A stretch of 16,484 nt of DNA from Flavobacteriales bacterium UBA7443. GTDB taxonomy: Bacteria > Bacteroidota > Bacteroidia > Flavobacteriales_D > Sanyastnellaceae. Shown here one piece after another: positions 7,499 through 14,705 of the stretch. The notes below the pieces were generated by a model. It saw nothing but the letters and a program-made list of their open reading frames with translations, was not told the DNA's origin and searched no databases. Each line of letters begins with the position of its first letter. Within the stretch, counting starts at the first letter, position 1. The stretch is taken from assembly GCA_002477505.1 (NCBI GenBank), contig DLQB01000120.1:1-16484 (forward strand), given 5' to 3'. Made by a program: the position numbers and the translations under genes.

Positions 7499-8752
7499 AT
7501 GAGCTATTTCTTTACCTCCGAGTCCGTTTCTGAAGGACATCCCGACAAAGTTGCTGATCAGATCAGCGATGCTTTGATTGATCAATTTTTGGCCTTTGAC
7601 CCCACTTCGAAAGTGGCGTGTGAAACACTTGTTACGACAGGCCAGGTCATTTTGGCGGGCGAGGTCAAGAGCAGTGCGTACCTCGATGTACAATCCATCG
7701 CTCGGCAGGTAATCAGCCGAATCGGCTATACCAAAAGCGATTACATGTTCGAGGCGCAATCGTGTGGTGTACTGAGCGCGATTCACGAGCAATCCAAAGA
7801 CATCAACCAAGGAGTTGAACGGGCCAATCCCGAGGATCAAGGCGCCGGTGACCAAGGCATGATGTTCGGTTATGCGTGCCGTGAAACGGAGAATTTCATG
7901 CCGCTGCCTTTGGATTTGTCGCATCGCTTGTTGAAGGAATTGGCGGACATTCGCCGCGAGTCTCCGAGTCCAATGCCTTACCTGCGGCCCGATTCCAAAT
8001 CGCAGGTGACCATCCAATATGCGGATGACAATACGCCTGAACGCATTGAAGCCATTGTGGTCTCTACACAGCACGACGATTTTGATGGCGAAGCAGCGAT
8101 GCTCAGCAAGATCCGTGAGGATGTGAAGAATATTTTGATCCCACGGGTCAAAGCGCAAATGGGATCGAATGTACAAGCGTTGTTTGGCGATGACATTGAG
8201 TTGCACGTGAACCCCACCGGAATCTTTGTGATCGGAGGTCCACATGGCGACACAGGCCTGACGGGCCGGAAGATTATTGTTGATACGTACGGCGGTCGAG
8301 GTGCCCATGGTGGCGGTGCGTTTAGCGGAAAGGATCCTTCGAAGGTGGACCGTTCAGCAGCTTATGCCGCGCGCTACATCGCCAAAAACTTGGTGGCTGC
8401 AGACGTATGCGACGAGGTGTTGGTGCAATTGGCGTATGCCATTGGTGTTGCAGAACCTGTCGGTTTTTATGTCAATACTTACGGCACGAGTCGCGCGGGC
8501 ATGACCGACGGTGAATTGGCGGACAAGATTCAAGCCATCTTCCCGACCAAGCCTTATGACATCGAGCAACATTTTAAGCTTCGCACCCCAATTTATGAGG
8601 AAACAGCAGCCTATGGGCACATGGGGCGTCAACCCGAGACCAAGACCAAGAAATTTATTAGTCCCGAGGGCAATGAAGTCGAGGTAACCGTCGAGTTGTT
8701 CCCGTGGGAGAAGCTCGACGCGGTGGACCGGGTGCAGGCAGCGTTGGGATAG
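7499..8752 (+). CDS. metK: S-adenosylmethionine synthetase MetK
   Basis: MetK makes SAM from methionine and ATP, releasing phosphate and diphosphate, in the cytoplasm. The 417-residue product carries the family hallmarks: SEGHPDKVADQISDA (11-25) with H14 and D16 for ATP and metal, GAGDQGMMFGYA (115-126, signature 1), GPHGDTGLTGRK near 248-259, and GGGAFSGKDPSKVDRSAAY near 270-288 (the glycine-rich signature 2 loop). It is slightly longer than the 384-residue E. coli enzyme. The ATG at 7500 region begins MSYFFTSESVSEGHP, the normal N-terminus. The gene is divergent from the riboswitch-controlled metH operon, so SAM made here should repress production of its precursor's methylating enzymes. No riboswitch precedes metK itself. 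The 80 bp between metK and the next gene hold no convincing terminator. Confidence 0.98.
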   Translation: MSYFFTSESVSEGHPDKVADQISDALIDQFLAFDPTSKVACETLVTTGQVILAGEVKSSAYLDVQSIARQVISRIGYTKSDYMFEAQSCGVLSAIHEQSKDINQGVERANPEDQGAGDQGMMFGYACRETENFMPLPLDLSHRLLKELADIRRESPSPMPYLRPDSKSQVTIQYADDNTPERIEAIVVSTQHDDFDGEAAMLSKIREDVKNILIPRVKAQMGSNVQALFGDDIELHVNPTGIFVIGGPHGDTGLTGRKIIVDTYGGRGAHGGGAFSGKDPSKVDRSAAYAARYIAKNLVAADVCDEVLVQLAYAIGVAEPVGFYVNTYGTSRAGMTDGELADKIQAIFPTKPYDIEQHFKLRTPIYEETAAYGHMGRQPETKTKKFISPEGNEVEVTVELFPWEKLDAVDRVQAALG

Positions 8753-8832
8753 TGCGCTGAAGCTGCCTCAAATGGCGATGAGCTGTTTATTCTTCAAGAT
8801 ATTGTTGTATTTTGTTGAATCAATCTAGCTAA

Positions 8833-11800
8833 ATGAATCGCTTTTTTCAAATTACAGCATGCGTGCTGTTCGCGTTTTTTGGCAGCGCGTTTCACGCTCT
8901 GGGTCAAAACATGCCCAGCATTGAAACCGGCTTATTGTTCGAGACATATGTCAATGATTATTTGCTCGGCGAAGGTGTCGAGGCTTTTAACATAACCTAT
9001 AGCGGAGGTGCCAGTCAGATTGGTGTTTTGAGCGGGGCAGAAGAGGTTTTTTCGATTGGTGAAGGGCTCGTGATGAGCTCGGATGCTGCAGGAGCGTTGG
9101 TGTGCGATCTGAATTTTTGCGAAGACTGCCTCGGATTAGGGGAGGACCAAGACTTGTTGAACGTCGCCAATTCGGTTCCCGATTTGATCGGTCAGTCATT
9201 TACGGTTCAAGATGTCAACGACATTGCATCGCTTGAATTTGATTTTATGGTTGAAGGGGATACGTTGGCGTTCAACTTTGCATTTTCGTCGGGGGAGTAT
9301 TCGTCGTGGATCAATTCCGAATTCAACGATGTCTTTGCCTTCTTCCTCAGCGGACCGGGGATTGAGGGTCCTTACGCTGCCCCGGAAGAATTTCCAAACG
9401 GAGCCATCAACATTGCCGTGGTTCCCGACTCAGACCCGCTGTTGCCGATCACGGTCTCCTCTGTCAATGAATTCTTGAATTCGGAGTGGTTTGCGGGCGT
9501 CGCTGATGGAAATGTGGTTTGTTCGAATGGTTATACCGTCCCAATTACGGCGTCACACCCTGTGGAATGTGGTCAGGTGTATCACATTCGACTGGCTATT
9601 GCAGATGGGACCGATACGGTATTGGGCGCTCATGTGGTGTTGGAGCAAGGCTCCTTCGCCTCGCCAGCAATAGGATATGTAACCGACGTTTCGGACGTGG
9701 GCAGCGAGGATTCCATTTTTGAGGGATGCGGCACATCAACTGTGAGCATTGCAAGACCCGAAATCGTGTCACTTGAAGATTCTTACTGGGCTATGATTGA
9801 TTGGGAATTGGGCTCTGCAATCAATGGAGTGGATTTCGGCCTTTTTGATGATGTCGGCAACTTCATTCCTCTCCCTCAAGCGAATTTGATTCCCGCTGGG
9901 GAGTCAACCATCGAGTTTGACATCGTCGCGATTAACGATGGCTTGGAGGAGGCGGATGAGTTCATTGGTTTTTCTGTCTCGCATCCTCTGGCGTGCGATG
10001 GTGAGGGGTTGGAGACCGAACATTCGATTTTACTTGTCGACATTCCGGCAGCTTTCAGCGTCGAAGGATATCAAACCACGGCTTGCGCAGGGCTGGCTAT
10101 TGAGTTGAGTCCCATCGTTTCTGGAGGGTATGGTAATTACACTTACCAGTGGCTATATGATGGCTCCGATGAATCCAGTTATTGGTTTCAAAGCGACACG
10201 AGCGACGTTGCCATTGTCATGGTTGGAGACACTTGTGGCGTAGAAACGGTTTCTGCTGCGATTGAAGTTGAAGTTTTGACGTTTTCCGAATTGACGGTAT
10301 CTCTACCTTCCTCACCCGTAGTCATTCCTTGCAACGGAACTGCGGAGGTTGTAGCTGCTTCGACGGGAGGAGACGGAGTGTATGCCTACCTCTGGGCCAA
10401 TGAATTGGGGGAGGAACAATTCTCGTCTTGGTTTGATCCAAGCTTCTTTTTTTTGTGGTCGGCTTGGCAAAACATCCAAGAATTGACAGTGGCTGTTACC
10501 GATGGCTGCGGTTACACGGCTGAAGCTTCTGTAACAATTGAAAGCGAGTTTCCTCCCATCGATATCAACCTTCCAGACACCATTTCACTGGAATGCGGTT
10601 TGTGGTCTTCCGCCTTTACCCCAACGATTGAAGAGACTGTTCAGTACGGTTCTTGGGAATATGAAGGAGAAGTGGTTTCATGGTTAACAACCCTCAATGC
10701 TAGCCAAATATTCGAAAGTGGAGTCTATCACCTCACGGTGGCAGACAGCTGTGGAACGGTCTCCACGGATTCGACGTTCGTCATGGGTACCGGTACACTT
10801 TGCGCGGACCTGGATTGTCAACCACCTGTGGCCTTGATCAATGGGTTAGATGGCGGTGTGATTTACGCCTGCCCAGGTGAACTCATTGGTTTAGAAGGAG
10901 GAGAATCCTTCAGTGGGGCGGCATTGGGTATTTCAAATTATGAGTGGATCGGAGACCTTGGGCAAGCTGATATCAATAATGATGTCGCAGTGGTTTCTTT
11001 GGAGGCAGGGGTCTACGAAATCGGATTGGTGGTTGAAGCTGTGGACCTGGATTCCTTGGGCATGGAATGCACAGTCTCAGATACGGCTCATCTGACGATT
11101 GCCATTTCGTCATCCCCTGATTGGGACATCAGCCTTGATGGTGGTGCCTGCGAAGGAGATGAGGTTTATTTGAGTGGCGATGTGAGTTGGCCCGCGCTGT
11201 TCGACGGAGTCGATTTTCAACAATACGCTGGAATGGATGCGCCCGAGGTCATCCCGGATGACCAAACCCAATGTTATTCCAACAGCTTTGTCATTGAAGG
11301 ATTTGAGGACGGCAGCACAATTACCAACGCAGAACAGGACCTCGATCACCTCTACATCAACATGGAACACAGTTTCATGGGGGATTTGACCATTTCTTAC
11401 ATCTGTCCAAATGGGCAGTCCGTTCAAGTTTTCCAACAAGGCGGTGGAGGTGGGTATTTGGGTGAGCCTGTGGACATCGATGGAGAGTGGAACATACCCG
11501 GGGTTGGCTATGACTATTTCTGGGCCCCGGAGGCCACAAATGGTAGTTGGGAGGAGAATAATGGTGGGACATTGCCTTCAGGTACCTACGAAATTAGTGG
11601 AGACTGGAGCAGCTTGGATGGCTGTCCTGTGAATGGGACATGGGCGATTGAAATTTGTGACGCGTGGGGGTCGGACAACGGATTTTTATTTAACTGGGGC
11701 ATCCAATTCAATGAATCGTTTGCAGCGGACGAAGAAAATCCCGAGCCGGTCGTTGGTTGCGGTTCGTATTGGTGGGGGCCTCAAATCCTCGAGACATCAG

Positions 11801-12654
11801 AGGATTGCAGCAGCATCACCGCCCTTCCATTGCAAGACCAATCGGAATACGTGTTCAGTGGAACAAATACGTATGGATGCACGTGGGATACAACGGTTAC
11901 GGTTACGGTTGCTTGGTTGGCTCAAGGGTGCATGGACCCCGAGGCGTTCAATTACGACGCAGCAGCAGCGTGTCCGGGAGAGTGCGTGTACTTTGAGGAA
12001 ACGTGCGAATTCCTTGGGGCTGAAGACTGGCTGGAATTGCCGATGGGGGTGTTTCCCGAACAATCAAGTGCTACACATGGGGTTTACTGGGAAGGTGAAT
12101 GGGTCATGAATGTTCCAGCCATGGTGCAAGACCCAGTAGCAGGAACGAATTACGCAGTGGAATCCTTCGAATGGGTGGATATTGTCGGTTTACCGCCGGG
12201 TTTGACAGCGGAATGGCCTGAAGGATCAATTTCAACGGAGTCACAGTCGTGTTTCACGGCTGTGGGCATTCCGGAGGAGCCCGGGGAATACACGTTCCAG
12301 GTTGTGGGCGATGTGGTCATATCCATTTTTGGTCAACCCATCACGCTGGGCACGTTGGTATTCGATGCATTGATTGTTGTCGAGGAGAACGAAAACGAAA
12401 TCTTCGGTTGCACATATCCCACGGCGATCAACTACACCGCTTATGCCAATGATGACGACGGCACTTGCTTGTTCGCTGGTTGCACGGATGAAGAAGCGCT
12501 GAATTACTCGCCTCTGGCAACCATTGGCGACCAAAGCTGCATTTACGAAGTCGATTCCGAATCCGGATGTGCTTCCGATACCAATCAGGACGGCATCGTC
12601 AGCATCGCCGACTTGCTCATTCTTTTGGGCGAATTCGGCACCACTTGTCCATAA
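8833..12654 (+). CDS. Large exported adhesin-like protein: choice-of-anchor L, Calx-beta-like, PKD/Ig-like, P domain, GCxDP repeats, dockerin-like tail
   Basis: The 1273-residue product starts with a signal peptide (about 1-25, cleaved near ALGQ). Domains read as follows. Choice-of-anchor L covers about 32-280 (SGEYSSWINSEFNDVFAFF, and CGQVYHIRLAIADG). A Calx-beta-like region covers about 297-403. Several PKD/Ig-like segments cover about 408-760. A proprotein-convertase-type P domain covers about 813-962 (DLDHLYINMEHSFMGDL to WGIQFN), here with no protease attached. A C-terminal module covers 1032-1273: GCMDPEAFNY repeat, Ig-like domain with GLPPGL and ISIFGQP, GCTYP and GCTDEE repeats, and an EF-hand-like tail (1249-1273). 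No catalytic motif is seen, so a structural, adhesive or matrix role on the cell surface is inferred. It is very acidic and rich in Cys, Trp and Gly. It leads a run of three exported-protein genes. Domain borders are approximate. Confidence 0.9.
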   Translation: MNRFFQITACVLFAFFGSAFHALGQNMPSIETGLLFETYVNDYLLGEGVEAFNITYSGGASQIGVLSGAEEVFSIGEGLVMSSDAAGALVCDLNFCEDCLGLGEDQDLLNVANSVPDLIGQSFTVQDVNDIASLEFDFMVEGDTLAFNFAFSSGEYSSWINSEFNDVFAFFLSGPGIEGPYAAPEEFPNGAINIAVVPDSDPLLPITVSSVNEFLNSEWFAGVADGNVVCSNGYTVPITASHPVECGQVYHIRLAIADGTDTVLGAHVVLEQGSFASPAIGYVTDVSDVGSEDSIFEGCGTSTVSIARPEIVSLEDSYWAMIDWELGSAINGVDFGLFDDVGNFIPLPQANLIPAGESTIEFDIVAINDGLEEADEFIGFSVSHPLACDGEGLETEHSILLVDIPAAFSVEGYQTTACAGLAIELSPIVSGGYGNYTYQWLYDGSDESSYWFQSDTSDVAIVMVGDTCGVETVSAAIEVEVLTFSELTVSLPSSPVVIPCNGTAEVVAASTGGDGVYAYLWANELGEEQFSSWFDPSFFFLWSAWQNIQELTVAVTDGCGYTAEASVTIESEFPPIDINLPDTISLECGLWSSAFTPTIEETVQYGSWEYEGEVVSWLTTLNASQIFESGVYHLTVADSCGTVSTDSTFVMGTGTLCADLDCQPPVALINGLDGGVIYACPGELIGLEGGESFSGAALGISNYEWIGDLGQADINNDVAVVSLEAGVYEIGLVVEAVDLDSLGMECTVSDTAHLTIAISSSPDWDISLDGGACEGDEVYLSGDVSWPALFDGVDFQQYAGMDAPEVIPDDQTQCYSNSFVIEGFEDGSTITNAEQDLDHLYINMEHSFMGDLTISYICPNGQSVQVFQQGGGGGYLGEPVDIDGEWNIPGVGYDYFWAPEATNGSWEENNGGTLPSGTYEISGDWSSLDGCPVNGTWAIEICDAWGSDNGFLFNWGIQFNESFAADEENPEPVVGCGSYWWGPQILETSEDCSSITALPLQDQSEYVFSGTNTYGCTWDTTVTVTVAWLAQGCMDPEAFNYDAAAACPGECVYFEETCEFLGAEDWLELPMGVFPEQSSATHGVYWEGEWVMNVPAMVQDPVAGTNYAVESFEWVDIVGLPPGLTAEWPEGSISTESQSCFTAVGIPEEPGEYTFQVVGDVVISIFGQPITLGTLVFDALIVVEENENEIFGCTYPTAINYTAYANDDDGTCLFAGCTDEEALNYSPLATIGDQSCIYEVDSESGCASDTNQDGIVSIADLLILLGEFGTTCP

Positions 12655-12671
12655 ATCTTTACATCCTCGCT

Positions 12672-14690
12672 ATGCGTAGACTGATTCTTCTTTTTAGTGC
12701 TGCCTTGATGGCATCAGCAGCCACCGCCCAACTTCCCGATGGCAGCATCGCTCCGGATTGGACGGCCACCGACATCAACGGAGTGGAGCACAACTTGTAC
12801 GAGCTGCTCGACGATGGTAAGAAGGTGATTTTACAATTCTCTGCAACGTGGTGTGGGCCTTGTTGGGGCTATCACACCAGCGGTGTCTTGGAGGAGCTGT
12901 ACGAGGATTACGGGCCGGATGGAACGGACGAATTGCGCATTTTCTTCATGGAGGCAGATGATACGACGACCGATAACGATTTGAACGGAACCGGTACGGC
13001 GACGCAGGGAGATTGGGTGACCGGAACGTCCTACCCTATCATCGATGACGCTGGGTTCATTTTTGATGACTACGCCGGCGCCTACTACCCTACTATATAC
13101 ACCATCTGCCCCAATCGTGTGTTGACAGAGTCAGGCCAAATTAGTGCGGCCGATCACGCGGCCATTTTTCAAGCGAACAGTTGCGCTGGTGCATCGGTGG
13201 CCAATGATCCTGCTTTGCTCGGCTACACAGGCGGCACTACTACTTGCCCTGGAGAGCCAGTAAACTTGAGCGTTGATTTGATGAACTTGGGTGTGACCAA
13301 CCTCCAGTTTTGCACCATTGCAGTGATGGACGGCAGCACCGAAGTCCTGTCGTATGACTGGTCAGGGGATCTCAGCACCTACGGAATCGCAAACGTTGAT
13401 TTAGGAACGGCCGTATTTGACGCCAGCACGTCCTTCTCCATTGAAATCACATCCAGTGACGACAATGATGTCAACAACAGTTCTTCTGGAGCCGTCGAGC
13501 TGGCAGAGGAAAGTGCCATGTTAGTGAAAGTTGAAATCATGACAGACAACTGGCCGCAAGAGATTAGCTGGGACATTTCTGATGACGCAGGAAATGTCAT
13601 TGAGTCCGTTGCCGAAGGTGAAGTAGCCGGTTCGGAAGGTGATGTCTTTGTTTGGTGGGTAAACGTTCCTGAGGCAGGTTGTTACGCCTTTACCACGAAT
13701 GATGCGTATGGCGACGGCCTGAATGGCTCACAATGGGGGTCGATTAATGGCTCATGCGTGGTGACTTCTTGGCACGATGAAAACAACCTGGCGTCGGTAA
13801 TCTACAATTACGATGGCTCGTATGAATACGAATCGGAACAAGCGGGATTGGCGGCAGATGACTTGCCATTCATAGTTGAAGATTGCACGGATGCAGCGGC
13901 TTGCAATTACAATCCTGCGGCAGAAATCGAAGATGGTTCATGCACATATCCCGGTTGCATGGATCCAATTGCGGTGAATTATGTTTCGGATGCCGGTTGC
14001 GCAGCTGCATGCCTATACCTCGAGTACACATGCGAATTCATTGGGAATGCGGCTTGGCAGTCCGTGGAGACGGCTGCATATCCCGAATGGCAGGCTGCGG
14101 TGCATGGTGTTGCTTGGGACGGCGAGTGGGTTTTGCACATTGCGAGCGAGATGGCAGAACCAACAACGGACGTGGTTTATCCCGTGCATCATTTTGATTG
14201 GACGGGCGTCAACGGCTTGCCAGATTGGGCGGAGGACGTGAGCTATGCATTGGGCGATGTTGGCCCGAATGAGCAGCAATGCATTTCAGCCTCAGGCATC
14301 CCAACGATGCCAGGCTTGTATGAAATTCAAGTGACAGGAGAGCTGTTCATCAGCATCTTCGGCCAGCCGTTCAGCATAGGAGAGCAGTCGTATCCAGTCT
14401 GGCTCGATATTGCTGAAAACCCAAATCCCATCGCTGGTTGCACGTACCCGTTGGCAACGAATCATTTGGTTTACGCCACCTTGGACGACGGCAGTTGCTT
14501 GTTTCCGGGTTGTACCGATCCGGAAGCGGGAAATTATAGCCCTGTAGCTAACATCGATGACGGCAGCTGCGGAGAAGGATGCACCACTGAACCCGCTGCC
14601 GAATGCTCCACCGATAACAACGGGGACGGTGTGGTCAATGTAACCGACTTGCTTGCCCTCCTCGGCGAGTTTGGAAACGAATGCGAATAA
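12672..14690 (+). CDS. Exported thioredoxin-like (TlpA/redoxin-type) protein with GCxDP repeats and dockerin-like tail
   Basis: The 672-residue product starts with a signal peptide (1-19, cut near ATA-Q). A thioredoxin-fold domain follows (about 20-178) with active site WCGPC (C61, C64) inside ILQFSATWCGPC, like TlpA or redoxin-type thiol-disulfide proteins. Next come an Ig/CARDB-like segment (about 180-280) and a second beta-rich segment (about 280-400). From 404 there are four Cys-rich repeats of the GCxDPxAxNY...DDGSC type, with an Ig-like domain (ISIFGQP) between the second and third, ending in an EF-hand-like tail (648-672). The start is the ATG at 12672, which gives a clean signal peptide. 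An in-frame ATG at 12567 adds 35 Arg/His-rich residues and overlaps the previous gene by 88 bp, so it is rejected. The gap to the previous gene is 17 bp. The Cys-rich tails of both proteins are plausible disulfide clients, but this is inference. Confidence 0.9.
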   Translation: MRRLILLFSAALMASAATAQLPDGSIAPDWTATDINGVEHNLYELLDDGKKVILQFSATWCGPCWGYHTSGVLEELYEDYGPDGTDELRIFFMEADDTTTDNDLNGTGTATQGDWVTGTSYPIIDDAGFIFDDYAGAYYPTIYTICPNRVLTESGQISAADHAAIFQANSCAGASVANDPALLGYTGGTTTCPGEPVNLSVDLMNLGVTNLQFCTIAVMDGSTEVLSYDWSGDLSTYGIANVDLGTAVFDASTSFSIEITSSDDNDVNNSSSGAVELAEESAMLVKVEIMTDNWPQEISWDISDDAGNVIESVAEGEVAGSEGDVFVWWVNVPEAGCYAFTTNDAYGDGLNGSQWGSINGSCVVTSWHDENNLASVIYNYDGSYEYESEQAGLAADDLPFIVEDCTDAAACNYNPAAEIEDGSCTYPGCMDPIAVNYVSDAGCAAACLYLEYTCEFIGNAAWQSVETAAYPEWQAAVHGVAWDGEWVLHIASEMAEPTTDVVYPVHHFDWTGVNGLPDWAEDVSYALGDVGPNEQQCISASGIPTMPGLYEIQVTGELFISIFGQPFSIGEQSYPVWLDIAENPNPIAGCTYPLATNHLVYATLDDGSCLFPGCTDPEAGNYSPVANIDDGSCGEGCTTEPAAECSTDNNGDGVVNVTDLLALLGEFGNECE

Positions 14691-14705
14691 TTTAGATGAA
14701 TGACC

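Noticed and set aside
7484..8308. 274-codon open frame antisense to metK
   Set aside because: It lies wholly opposite the strongly conserved metK reading frame, shows no recognisable motif and looks like a codon-bias shadow.
8753..8832. Terminator of metK or promoter of the first large exported gene
   Set aside because: No stem followed by a T-run is visible. The best -7 candidate, TATTTTG near 8809-8815, is one base short of the consensus, so neither is annotated.
12567..12671. Upstream in-frame ATG giving a 707-residue form of the thioredoxin-like protein
   Set aside because: The extra 35 residues are the out-of-frame reading of the previous gene's dockerin-like end. They would bury the signal peptide, and they are rich in Arg and His unlike the rest of the protein.
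12400..14580. GCxDP repeat DNA as a CRISPR-like or tandem DNA repeat
   Set aside because: The repeats are conserved at the protein level only, differ at many DNA positions and lie within open reading frames.
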